DNA of 32,032 bases, taken from assembly GCA_963575745.1 (NCBI GenBank), contig CAUYUJ010000655.1:15001-47032 (forward strand), given 5' to 3'. Below the pieces are notes generated by a model. It was not told where the DNA came from. It searched no databases and saw nothing but the letters and a program-made list of their open reading frames with translations. The position numbers were made by a program, and so were the translations under genes. The DNA is from Prorocentrum cordatum (Eukaryota > Sar > Dinophyceae > Prorocentrales > Prorocentraceae). This document shows, in pieces, positions 18,970 to 28,244 of this stretch (position 1 is its first letter; every line of letters begins with the position of its first letter).

Positions 18970-19600
18970 GGAACTCGTTCGGGCCGTCTTGGGGCTGCTT
19001 TGGCCTCCTGTAAGGCAGTCTTGGGGGTCCCTTGGAGTCGTCTTGGGTCGTCTTTGGATCCTCACACTCCGTCTTGGGGCTCGCGTGGGCCGTCTTGGGC
19101 CCTTCTTGGCCGCATGGTGGGTGTCTGGGGGCCGTCGTGGGGCCGATTTGGGCAGCCGATCGGCCTTCTATGGCCGACTCGAGTCCCGCGGGGGGGATCT
19201 TAGATTGTCTTGTAGACGTCTTGGATGCCTCTTGTGTCACCGTGGCGCCTCTTAAGCCATCTTGGGACCCTCTTGGGGCATCTGGGGCCGTCTTGGGGCC
19301 ATCCTGGAGGCTTCCAGGGCCGTCTCGAGCTGGCGGTAGCCCGAAGAGGTTAGAATGCGAAAACCATCCAACAACCCAAGGGGAACCAATGCGGCTGGCT
19401 TCTTCGAGTTCCGGTGGAGGCCCTCGTGTGGCCGTTGTGGGCTCTCGTGGTGGCAGATTGGGTCGCTTTCATGCCATACTGGGGCACCTTCATGGCGCCA
19501 TCTTGGGCCGCCTTCGAGGCATCGTGGGCGGTCATGGTGTCAGCGGTTGCTTGCGTGGGCCGTCCTGGAAGGTCGGGGCGCCTATAGATTGTTGTTCCTC
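18970..19600 (+). repeat. Dispersed CTTGGG-type element, plus orientation, copy C
   Basis: GGGCCGTCTTGGGGC and related units at 18976-19330, a diverged core at 19331-19410 (AGCCCGAAGAGGTTAGAATGC), then GGGGAACCAATGCGG, which resembles GGGGAATCAATGCG near 25330. More CGTCTTGGGC units follow. More diverged than copies A and B. Confidence 0.6.
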
Positions 19601-19732
19601 ACATGCGTAGTGGGGACCATGTTCCCAAACATCCTGTAGCGTTGGGCCCTCACTTTGTAGAGACAGGGCCCCGCGTCTCCTCTCCTCCGATCCCCCCGCC
19701 TCCTCCCATCCTTGCCTCTGCCCTCCGCATTT

Positions 19733-19759
19733 CATCATCACCATCATCGGCGTCATCAG

Positions 19760-19809
<50 letters not shown>

Positions 19810-20030
19810 GCATCAGCAGCAGCATCAGCATCAGCATCACCATCAATATCATCAGCAGCATCAGCATAATCAGCAGCATCGTCATCATCACCACCATCAC
19901 CATCGTCACCACCACCATCAGCAGCAGCATCAGCAGCAGCATCATCAGCAGCGTCATCAATGTCATCATCAGCATCATCATCATCATCAGCATCAGCATC
20001 AGCATCAGCATCATCATCATTAGTGGAGTC
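19733..20030. repeat. CAT/CAG trinucleotide array
   Basis: Degenerate CATCATCAG triplets with a purer CAT stretch at 19760-19809. Register is kept for about 300 nt, giving a minus-strand acidic frame and plus-strand His/Gln or Ser frames. No gene is supported. Confidence 0.93.
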
Positions 20031-20084
20031 ATCCTCGCCATCATCTTCGACAGCTTCAGCACATCCCTCCCTCACACGTCTCGT

Positions 20085-21112
20085 AGCCCCATCGGGAGCT
20101 CTACCGAAGGTCCCAGTGGCGCAGCTTGCACGCGTCTCCCCCACCCAGTACAGCGCTTCGTGACCCCAGAGGGAGCTCCGTCGAAGGTCCCAATGGCACA
20201 GCCCGCATGCGCCTCCCCCGCCCAAGACAACGTTCCGTGGCCCCGCAGGGCGCCCCACGAAGGCCACAGTGGCGCCGCCCGCGTACGTCTCCCCCACTCA
20301 GTGCAGCTTGTCGTGGCATCATCGGGAGCCCCACCGAAGGTCCAAGTGGCGCAGCCTGCATGCGTCTCCGCGACCCGCATGCCGCTTCGTGGTCCAATAG
20401 GAACCCCACCCAAGGTCTCAATGGCGCAGCCCGCATGCGTCTCCCTCGCCCAATACAGCTGTCCGAGGCTCCATAGGGAGCTCCACCGACGGTTCCACTG
20501 GCGCGGCCCGCATGCGCCCCCACCGCCCAGTACAGCGATCCGTGGCCCCATAGGAAGCTCCACCGAAGGTCCCAGTGACGCAGCCCGTATGCGTCTCCCC
20601 CACCCAGTACAGCTCCCCGCGGCCCGAGCTCCACCAAAAGGTCCCAGTGGTGCAGCCCGCATGCGTCCCCCCCGCCCAGTACAGCGTCTCGTGGCCCACA
20701 GGTACCCACCCTTAAGGTCTCACTGGCAAAGCTCGCACGCGTTTTCCCCACCAAGTGCGGCGCTCCGTGGCCCACATGGAGCTCCACCGAAGGTCTCAGT
20801 GGCGCAGCCCGCGGGCACCTCCCCACCCAGAACGGCGCACCGTGGCCCAGTGAGGAGCTCCACCGAAGGTACCAGTGGCGCAGCCCGCGCGCGCCTCTCC
20901 CACCCATTGCAGCGCTTCGTGGCTACGTAGTGAGCTCCATCGAAGGCCCCAGTGGCCGCGGCCGCACGCGCCTCTCCCGCCCACCCCTCGCGCGTTTCGT
21001 GGCCCCACATGGAGCCCCACCGAAGGCACCAGTGGCGGGGACCGCATGCGCTTCCCCCATCTGCACGGCATGCCCCGCGCTCCGTGGCTCCGATAGGGAG
21101 TTCCACCGACAG
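20085..21112. repeat. 77-bp satellite
   Basis: About thirteen units with GGCCCCATAGGGAGCTCC, ACCGAAGGTCCCAGTGGCGC, AGCCCGCATGCGTC and a CCCCCGCCCAGTACAGCG end. The AGCTCC-equivalent position falls at 20097, 20174, 20251 and 20327, giving a period of 76-77. The first ~55 bp of each unit match the 90-bp satellite at 28245-32032, but the end of the unit differs. Seventy-seven is not a multiple of three. Confidence 0.92.
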
Positions 21113-21119
21113 CGGTACC

Positions 21120-21530
21120 CACAAAGCATGATTCACAATTGCATGTTGTTGGGCCCCTCGCCAAGATCACGCTCTGCCGACAGGCGTCCCACCCGCGATG
21201 GTCCACTTCACCAGCTTTTCTCCTCGCCTCCTCCTCCTCTAAGTTTTCCCTACATGCCTAAGTAGGGTTCTGGTGTTCTCCCCACCACCGTCGCACCCGC
21301 ATTTACCCACATCCCTTCTTAACCCCTCCTCACCACACCACTCCTCCTCCACGCCCATACACGCATCAGACATACGCACACAATGCAGAGTCGCATGCTT
21401 CGCACACACAAGCCGAGCGCACGCATCAGAGGCGTGCGCAGCACACGACAATACACGGCACCCACATAGTAAACTCGCCCACATACACCGGCACACACAG
21501 CATACGCAGACACAAGAGTGGAATCATCTT
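21120..21530. other. Unique spacer, no gene seen
   Basis: Non-repetitive sequence between two unrelated satellites. It contains CT-rich (21225-21250) and ACACGCA-rich (21350-21510) stretches. I find no open frame with protein-like composition and no RNA gene. Confidence 0.4.
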
Positions 21531-21534
21531 GACA

Positions 21535-22345
21535 AGAGTGTGCAGGGGGTGGTCCTTGAGCGCGGTCTCTATCCGTCCCATCGCGGGGCGTGGTAAACGT
21601 GGGACGCTCTCCACACCACAGGGAGTGCGCAGGGGGGTGGTCCCTCACCGCCGTCTCTATCCGTTTCAGGGTCGCGGGGCGTGGCAGGCGTGATATTTTC
21701 TCCATACCACACGGTTTGCGCAAGGGGGGTCCATCACTGCGGTCTCGATTCGTCTCAGGGTCGCGGGGCGTGACATGCGTGACACCTTCTCCACACCAGA
21801 GGGGGTGAACAGGGGGTGGCCCCTCACCGCGGTCTCGAGCCGTCTCAGGATCGCGGGGCGCGGCAGACGTGGCATTGCTTCCGCACCACAGGGAGTGCGC
21901 AGGGGGGTGGTCCTTCACCGCGGCCTCTATCCGTTTCAGGGTCGCGGGGGTGGCTCGCGTGGCTTATCCTCCACACCACACGGGGTGCGCAGGGGGGGGG
22001 TCCCTGAGCGCGGTCTCTATCCGTCCCAGGGTCGCGGGGCGTAACAGGCAGGGGGTGCGCAGGGGGTGGTTCCCGAGCGCGGTCTTTATCCGTCCCAGGG
22101 TCGCAGGGTGTGGCTGGTGTGGCACTTTCTCCGCCACCTGGGATGCGCAGTGGATGGTCCCTCACCACGGTCTCTATCTGTTTCAGGGCCACGAGGCGTG
22201 GCAAGCGTGGCACGCCTTCCATATCACAGGGTGTGCGCAGTGGGTGGTCCCTCACCGCGGCCCCTATCCGTCTCAAAATCGCCGTGCGTGGCAGGCGTGG
22301 ATCTTCTTCTCCACACCACAGGGGGTGCGCAAAGCTTGGTCCGTC
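21535..22345. repeat. ~90-bp satellite, second family
   Basis: About nine units with GTGCGCAGGGGGTGGTCC, CTCACCGCGGTCTCTATCCG, TTTCAGGGTCGCGGGGCGTG and TTCTCCACACCACAGGG. The GTGCGCAGG position recurs near 21625, 21716, 21805, 21895, 21985, 22055, 22143, 22232 and 22325. One unit near 22000-22055 is shortened by about 20 bp. It shows no sequence relation to the adjoining 77-bp satellite. Confidence 0.9.
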
Positions 22346-22830
22346 CCCACAGCGGGTTCTATCCCGTCTTTGCGTTGCTACTTCCAACGCTCGAGCAAAC
22401 ATCCCACCCACCCATTCCGCATGCTGTTGGCAACACGCCCAGGGCCGTGAGCGCGGTTACTCAGCAAATTCCAACAGTCGCATTGATCCGCGGACTGTCC
22501 CCGTGCAGGTCCATGGGTCGGGCGGGCGATTTCTGGTGATGTCGGGGTGGCTTGAGCTTGCAATAGAGCTCGCTGAACGCATTGGTGTTGGATGGCTTCG
22601 GCATGCGCGCGCCTGGTCGCGCGCGCTCGCGCGTGGCCCGCTTTGGATTATTTGACAGCGGCGGCGCGAGAGTCTGCAACTTAGGGTTCTGTGATACGAA
22701 GCAAGCACGCGTTGCGAATGGTGTCGGCATTCGTTGGGGAGGGCGCGTGCGCGTGGACCGCGTGGTCTGAGTTGACAGGGGCGTCCAGAAATCGGTTCGA
22801 ACGGTGTTACCAAGTGCGCGCACAAAAAAA

Positions 22831-22954
22831 CTGACAACCTGTGTTTTGGGATAAACTGTGTTGCAAGACGTCCGCTTGCAACGCTCGGAAATCTGACAAC
22901 CTGTGTCTTGGGATAAACTGTGCTGCAAGACGTCCGCTTGCAACGCTCGGAAAC
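22831..22954. repeat. 62-bp tandem duplication with internal hairpin
   Basis: CTGACAACCTGTG starts at 22831 and again at 22893, and the two 62-bp copies differ at only a few positions. Each contains GTTGCAAG, ACGTCCG, CTTGCAAC: an 8-bp stem with a 7-nt loop, perfect in the first copy and with one change (GCTGCAAG) in the second. Confidence 0.9.
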
Positions 22955-22959
22955 CCAAC

Positions 22960-24118
22960 TGGTTTGAAATGGTTTCGACATGCACGCGGGGGGGCAGGGG
23001 GGAGAGAGGCGCATGTGGGCCGCATGGCATCAATTGGTGAGGATATTCACAAACGTATGTGTTCGATCAGCGCGTGTGCACCGCATGGTACGAGGTGGTA
23101 AAACATGCGCCACGCACGCGCAAGCCTGGCCGCAGTGACGACACATCAGAGCTCAGGGAACTTCATTCCAGATCTGGGAGGTAAGCCACGACGCATTCGG
23201 GATAGGACCTGTTTGGCCGCCGTGGTCGGGGGCTTACACTGCACCAGGGGCTTGCGGGCATGTTCAGCACAGACAGACCCTCACCCTGTACAGGTGAGGG
23301 GAGGTGGAATGGTTTCACATGTAGGTTGAGCGATCACGCCGACTAGATACGAAAGCGCGCCGCCTGGAAGGGGGTGCTGGTAAATCCGGCCTCTGCATGG
23401 GGGTAGAGTCTCTTTCTTTGGAGGAGGAGCTCTTTGTTGGGGCCCAATGGGCGTGGGCTGGCTGGTGGGACCCGATTGGCGGTACCGTATGGTTGAGACC
23501 CCATGCTTGGGACTCTGCGAATGGGAACGTATGGGTGAGACCAAACTGGAGGATTAGTCGACGGACCTTCCTTTCTCAATTCGGGTCCCAAACAGGGGGT
23601 CCCGTCAGGAAAGGTCCACACAGGATCGTGGCGTAAAAGACCCTGAGCTCTTTCTTCTCCAGACTGTCCCTCTCCAGGCCAAGGGAGACGCCGTCAGCAC
23701 ACTGATCATTCATACAATAGACTATGACAGCCAGTTTATGGGAATACTTGCCGCGTCGACGGCCTAAAGCACTAAGGACAGAGTCACTTGGTCCTCTTTT
23801 GAATAGTGGGCCAAATCGAAGAGAGTGTTCATCAGGTCGTCGAGGTTTCGGTCCCATGGTCAACGACAGCATTGGGATGTCAGAATCATGTCGTGGACCA
23901 TTGGCTAGGGCGTGCATGCGCCATTGCAGCATCGGTGGAGAGGACCCTTGGCAAGAAGCTCATCATTCAAATTGTAGTACGCACAGGGGCCGCACATGTG
24001 CCTAATCCCAGTGGCTTCGTATACGCAAGCGCCTCTGCAATGACAAGCCAGAGAGGCGAAGCGGCCGAGAACGACAGCACTGGATGGAACAACGTGCCGA
24101 CCGAACATGTCAGACGGG
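22960..24118. other. Unique region upstream of the kinase exon
   Basis: About 1.15 kb without tandem repeats. Plus-strand frames around 23724-24005 and 23806-24180 have more protein-like composition than elsewhere, for example DHWLGRACAIAASVERTLG. Neither starts in a convincing context nor matches a family I know. They may be upstream exon, untranslated region or chance. Confidence 0.35.
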
Positions 24119-24129
24119 TTTGGCTCAAG
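24119..24129 (+). other. Possible relict of a dinoflagellate spliced leader
   Basis: TTTGGCTCAAG matches the last 11 nt of the conserved 22-nt dinoflagellate spliced leader, which ends in TTTTGGCTCAAG. It lies 112 nt upstream of the kinase ATG, on the same strand. Relict leaders upstream of coding sequence are known from dinoflagellate genes that re-entered the genome through mRNA. Bases upstream (GACGGG) do not match the rest of the leader, so a chance match remains possible. Confidence 0.3.
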
Positions 24130-24241
24130 CTGGGCCGACCTCTCACGAGACGCCACTCGCCTGCAACCTCTTTCCGGCAGCGCTGGAGAGCGGCCGATGC
24201 CGCCCTGACCGGGCTCGCCCGGCCGCCCGAGCGGATTCTCT

Positions 24242-24733
24242 ATGCGGGCGGGCGGCGAGGCCATGAGCGGGTCGGGTCCCTCCACCCCCCTCAAGCCTCC
24301 GTCCCGCACTCCGTCAGAGCAGCAGCACGAGCACCTCGGCATGGTGGTGGGAGGCCAGTACTGCCTGGGGCGGAGCCTGGGCAGCGGCTCGTTCGGGGAC
24401 GTGTATCATGCCGTCCACGCGCAGACCGGCAAGGAGTTTGCTGTGAAGCTTGAGGGCGCAAACGCGAGGAATCCAATGCTGATGTACGAGGCCAAGCTTC
24501 TCAGGCATTTGCAGGGGGTCACTGGATTCTGCAATGTACACTATTCCTTCTCGGAGGGCAATTACAATGTAATGGTAATGGACCTCCTTGGGCCATCTTT
24601 AGAAAGCCTCTTCAACAAGTGCGGGCGGAAATTCAGTTTGAAGACTGTCCTGATGATCGCTGACCAGATGCTCTACAGAGTCGAGTATCTTCATTCAAAG
24701 AATTACATTCACAGAGACATCAAGCCCGACAAT
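24242..24733 (+). CDS. Casein kinase 1-like protein kinase, 5' coding exon (partial)
   Basis: Ser/Thr kinase N-lobe and catalytic loop, first 164 residues. Residues 1-36 are a Ser/Pro-rich leader; the glycine loop GSGSFG is at 47-52, the ATP-binding lysine in FAVKLE at 69, the likely helix-C glutamate at 83, [11 protein letters not shown] at 111-121 and HRDIKPDN at 157-164, with catalytic Asp159 and Asn164. LLGPSLE and [13 protein letters not shown] are typical of casein kinase 1, the latter close to alveolate members. An in-frame TGA at 24206 precedes the ATG; a second ATG at 24263 has better context (GGCCATGA). Homology stops after Asn164 where FL(I/M)G is expected, and the frame then runs into repeats to a stop at 24841. 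The DFG half was not found in the window. An intact gene with a long intron or a truncated copy are both possible. Confidence 0.85.
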
Positions 24734-24750
24734 TCCTTTCGCCTCGCGGG

Positions 24751-24780
24751 GTGCACGTCCAGAGTGTGTAGAGCATGTGC
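24751..24780 (+). repeat. 30-bp motif just past the kinase exon, copy 1
   Basis: Begins GTGCACGTCC and ends GTAGAGCATGTGC, 17 nt after the last kinase codon. A copy matching at 28 of 30 positions lies at 25553-25582, and weaker similarity (TTCGC, CTCGG) extends left towards the kinase. GTGCAC could be the intron's 5' splice site, although splicing there would add residues that do not fit the family. Both copies are followed by CTTGGG-type repeats. Confidence 0.75.
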
Positions 24781-24789
24781 ACGCTTGTG

Positions 24790-25520
24790 CCCTCATGGGA
24801 ACTTTTTGGAGGCTTCGTCGGGCCTCTTGGGAGCATCTTGAGGCCTCTTTGGAACCTGTGGAGGGCCTGTTGGGGGCCTTGTTGGGCCGCCTTGGGCCGT
24901 CTTGGGGCGCTCGTGGGCCACCTGGTGCCCTCGAAGACCGTCTCAGAGGCCTCTCTGGGCCCGGCCGTCGGGGGCCCTTTGGGGGGCTTTCCAGGGCTGT
25001 CTTCGGGGGCCTCTCGTCGTCGTCGTCGTCGCCATCGTCGTCCGCCGCCGCCGCCTCCACGGGGTATCTGGGGGCGGTGAGCTGCGCGCTGTCGCGGCAC
25101 TATTTGCGGAAGGGAGGTTTTCATTTTGCGGCACTTTTTGGGGTGTCGCGAACGCAGCTAGGGGATACCCAACGCGACTCTTCGGCCATGACAGGGCCCA
25201 ATTGCATCGTTTGGGGGACCTCTTTGGTCGTCCTTGGGCTTTCCTGAGGGTTTCTTGGACCGTCTCAGGGCCGTTTTGAGGGCCTCTTGGGCTTTCTTGG
25301 GGTGTCGGGAGCAATGTTAAAAGCAGATGGGGAATCAATGCGTTTCGCGTCTGGAGGCTCTCGTGGGGGTCATCCTGGAGCCCTCTTGGGCCGTCTTCAG
25401 GGCCGTCTTGGGGGCCTTTTGGGCCTGCTTGAGGCCATCCTGGAGCCATCCATCGTGGGCCATGTCGAGGCCATCTAGAGCCGTCTTCAGGCCCTCTTCG
25501 ACCCTCACGATGTCGAAGAA
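24790..25520 (+). repeat. Dispersed CTTGGG-type element, plus orientation, copy D
   Basis: CTCTTGGGAGCATCTTGAGGCC-like units at 24822-25010, a short CGTCGT run (25016-25040), a more unique middle (25060-25200), and further CTCTTGGGC units to about 25490. GGGGAATCAATGCG at about 25329 matches part of copy C near 19381. Probably intronic relative to the kinase exon. Confidence 0.7.
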
Positions 25521-25552
25521 CCCAAAATCAGTGATTTTCTTCGCTGCTCGGA

Positions 25553-25582
25553 GTGCACGTCCGGAATGTGTAGAGCATGTGC
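25553..25582 (+). repeat. 30-bp motif, copy 2
   Basis: GTGCACGTCC, then GGAATGTGTAGAGCATGTGC, differing from 24751-24780 at two positions. CTTGGGG-type units follow to about 25770. The sequence upstream shows no kinase homology, so this copy does not mark a second recognised exon end. Confidence 0.75.
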
Positions 25583-25794
25583 GTTTGGGGCATCCTGGGG
25601 GCCGTTTGGAGGCCTTTTGTGCACATTTTGGCGCATCTTGGGGATTTGTCGGGACATCTTGGGGACGTCTTCAGCCGTCTTCTGGCGCTCGTGGACCGTC
25701 TGGCGCCTTCGAAGGCCGTCTTGGGAGCCTCTCAGGGCAGGTCGTCTTGGGGCCGTTTGGGGCCCAGCTTAAAGCTACAAAAACACACCCTTCC

Positions 25795-26160
25795 TTCCCA
25801 AACGGGTGGGCTTCGGAAGCTACCCCCCACTTTGGGGAGCTGGGGCCCTCCTTTAGAAGGGGGGCTTCGGAAGCCCCCCCTCCCTCCTTTTGGAATATTT
25901 GGGGTTTCGGGAGCCCCCCCCCTCCTTTCCGACGCTGGGGTAGGCCGGGGCTCCCCTTTGTAGGAGGGTGGCTTCGGAATCTCGACCCCCCTTCCCCCGT
26001 CAGGCTTCCAGGGTGAGTCGCCCAGGCTCCCCTTCCGACGGGGAGGGAGGTTTTCAGAAGCAACCCCCCCCTCCCTCCCTCCCTTTGCGAAGCGGGGGTC
26101 GCCGGTCAGGGGAGGGTGCTTCCGAAGCTACACTCCTCCCCCCCGTTTTTGGGGCCGGGG
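25795..26160. repeat. GCTTCGGAAGC-containing repeat
   Basis: About six irregular units of C-rich sequence, each carrying a GGCTTCGGAAGC-like palindrome (about 25808, 25863, 25909, 25968, 26049, 26116) separated by CCCCCCTCC-rich stretches. Spacing ranges from about 46 to 81 bp. The palindrome GCTTC-G-GAAGC is the best-kept part. Confidence 0.7.
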
Positions 26161-26164
26161 GTAA

Positions 26165-26560
26165 GCCCGACGGATCCATGAGAATTCCATTTGATCCTCG
26201 AGGACTTACATTCTTGCTAAGCCTAGAGATGGAGAGAGATGGAGGGGCGGATTGAGGGGCAGGGGGGGGGGCTTCGGGCTGGGGAGGTCCAGAGGGAGGG
26301 GCGGTAGCTCGTCGTCGTCGTCATTGTCGGTGTAATTGTCATTGCCGACGTCGGCGAGCGAAAAAGAATATTCTTCACGTTTCGCGCCCCACCAGCGCCC
26401 GCTCGCTCGCTTCGCTTGCCTTTCTTCCTAGTCGCGGCCCGACTAGTGTTCGGAAGGCTTTCGACCCGCCTCGCGAGCCTGTTGAACAAAAGTATCCCCA
26501 CCAGCCCGTTCAGAAGCGTTGCGAGAACCGAAGCGGGCAAGGAGAGGAGGGGGAGGAGGG
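26165..26560. other. Unique spacer, no gene recognised
   Basis: Mixed composition without a clear repeat, with a CGTCGTCGTCGTC run near 26310. A minus-strand frame here encodes a hydrophobic stretch (LLTLLPLLSLPASVLATLLNG), but it lies in one frame with repeat-derived poly-Pro and has no family signature. Confidence 0.35.
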
Positions 26561-26565
26561 TCAGA

Positions 26566-26650
26566 AGAGGAGGAGGAGGAGGAGGAGGAGGAGGAGGATG
26601 AAGAGGAGGAGGAGGAGGAGGAGGAGGAGGAGGAGGAGGAGGGGGAGGAC
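26566..26650. repeat. GGA/GAG trinucleotide array
   Basis: About 75 nt of GGA triplets with a single ATGAA interruption near 26598. It is purine-only on this strand, which favours triplex formation. It directly precedes a dispersed CTTGGG-type element. Confidence 0.93.
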
Positions 26651-26664
26651 AACGAGGACAAGAA

Positions 26665-27415
26665 CTCTTTGAGCCATCTTGGGGTCTTCTTTGGGCACTC
26701 TTGGGGTGCTCTTGGGGTTTGCTTTCGGTCCTTCTGGGGGCCTCCTGGGGCTCTTTTAGGAAGCCCTGGCCTTCTCTCAGTTGGGCTCTGTCCAGGTGTC
26801 TGGGATCCCTTTGGGGGGGCTCTCTTGGGGACCTCTGGGGGCCTTGTGAGGCCTCTTGGAGCCATCTTGTAGGGCGTCGATCAACGCCCCACTGGAGACT
26901 GGAAAGGGATCTTGTGGGGGGGGGGGGGCGATTTGCCTCGTGTCCCCTTGTGGGGCCTTCAAAATCGCCCCACTGGGGTGCTTTTTGGGGCACTCTTGAG
27001 CCGATCCTGATGGCTCTTGGGGCCGTTGGGAGGGCCTCTTGGCCCCTCTTGGGGCTATCTTGAGCCCCTCATCGGGCGCGAAGAGGCGAGAACACACACT
27101 TCCTTTTTATCTTCTTTAGGCATCTGACAGATGTTGGCCTCTTGACGGGGGTCCTTGCCTTGGGGGGGGGCTCCGAGAGCACTTGGAACCGTCTTGCTGT
27201 CTTCTTGGGCCTCTTTTGGAGACATGTCGGAAATTATTTCGAACCATCCCCAGCTATCTTGCGCCATATTGGAGCATCAGGAGCTTTCGGCACCCCTGTC
27301 CAGACCCAGGGGGAGGGGGAAGGGGGAGGGGTAAACCCTTCCCAAAAGGGGAAGAAGGGAAGTGGAAGAGAAACCGTTGGAAACCACCTCCGCCCAGAAG
27401 GCTGGTGGGATTAGT
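26665..27415 (+). repeat. Dispersed CTTGGG-type element, plus orientation, copy E, with terminal segment
   Basis: CATCTTGGGGTCTTCTTTGGGC and related units from 26672 to 27060, the core GAAGAGGCGAGAAC at 27076-27091, more CTTGGG units to about 27215, then a G-rich end with CCCTTCCCAAAAGGGGAAG (27338-27356) and GGCTGGTGGGAT (27401-27412). The reverse complement of 5060-5610 shows the same order of repeat field, AAGGGGAAGAAGG and GGCTGGTGGGAT, so this end may be a true element boundary. Confidence 0.68.
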
Positions 27416-27441
27416 TGTTCCCCATCTCTTTCCTTATGGGT

Positions 27442-27555
27442 TGACATGTGACGAGTACACGTGGATGCCGTGTTTCAGCACTCCTTGCGTTGCCACGTGG
27501 CGAGTGCAGCAGAATAATTAGTTTGTTTTGCCCTCGTGTCTTGACACGTGGCGAA
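27442..27555. repeat. Three copies of a TGACACGTGGCGA motif
   Basis: TGACATGTGACGAG (27442), TGCCACGTGGCGAG (27491) and TGACACGTGGCGAA (27542) are spaced 49 and 51 bp apart. Two contain the CACGTG palindrome. They could be binding sites or remnants of a ~50-bp tandem repeat; the sequence between them is not clearly conserved. Confidence 0.55.
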
Positions 27556-27784
27556 CATTACCAGAGTAAGGGGAATGAGCGGTCTTACATCATCCCTGGG
27601 TGTGTGTGTGTGTGTGTGAAGTGGGATTCCGTGGCTCAAGTTCTGTTGGTTTCTGAATTGCCATTCCTACAGACTCATAGTTGTGGATTCCCCCCTCGGG
27701 GTGCATGCGTTTTTCCCCAATCAGAGCTTGCCTCTGTAGGGGTCCTAGCGGATTTTTATGGTTAGGTTAGGTTTGCCGCCGATT

Positions 27785-27852
27785 TTCGCTGCACGCCCGG
27801 GTGCCCGGAGGTGCCCGGGTGCCTGGGCGTGCCCGGGGGTGCCCGAGGGTGC
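27785..27852. repeat. GGTGCCCGGG decamer array
   Basis: Six to seven copies of a 10-bp unit, GGTGCCCGGG, with variants CGTGCCCGGG and GGTGCCTGGG. CCCGGG in each unit is self-complementary. Confidence 0.88.
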
Positions 27853-28040
27853 CCTATAGCCCTACAGCTCTATAGCTCTATAGCCCTATAGTCCAATAGC
27901 TCAATAGCCTTATAGCCCTATAGCTCTATAGCTCTATAGCCTTATACCCCTATACCCTATAGCCCTATAGCCCTGTAGCTCTATTTCTCTATAGCCCAAT
28001 AGCCCTATAACCCATATAGCCTTATAGCCCTACAGCCCTA
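27853..28040. repeat. CTATAGCC octamer array
   Basis: About twenty copies of an 8-bp unit, CTATAGCC, with CTATAGCT and CCTATAGT variants. CTATAG is self-complementary, so the array can fold on either strand. It follows directly on the GC-rich decamer array, a sharp AT/GC transition. Confidence 0.92.
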
Positions 28041-28244
28041 AAAAGATTCTGATTTGGGTTTTTCTCCGGTATCATTTGATTAAGGTGCCTCCTAAAGTGA
28101 CCCTTGTCTTTCCCAATCATCCTGTGGTGTCGGGTCTTCGTTTTGAAGAGACCGCGCCCCGAGTTCTCCTCCTCCCGCCTCTTTCCTCCTCCCCCTCCTC
28201 CCTCCTCCCCCTCCTTCCTCCTTGCTTTCACCCAGCCAGTACAG

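Noticed and set aside
18472-19203. Acidic 243-codon open frame (poly-Asp then poly-Glu), which could resemble a chaperone-like acidic protein
   Set aside because: A second frame of the same DNA (poly-Met/Val) is equally open, and the sequence then runs into a dispersed element. Triplet repeat arithmetic explains it.
23576-23932. Minus-strand 118-codon frame upstream of the kinase with a fairly normal amino-acid mix
   Set aside because: The overlapping plus-strand frames look equally plausible, there is no recognised family, and no splice or start context favours it.
27757-27775. GGTTAGGTTAGG as a telomere or interstitial telomere tract
   Set aside because: Only two units are present in unique sequence, so it is not distinguishable from chance.
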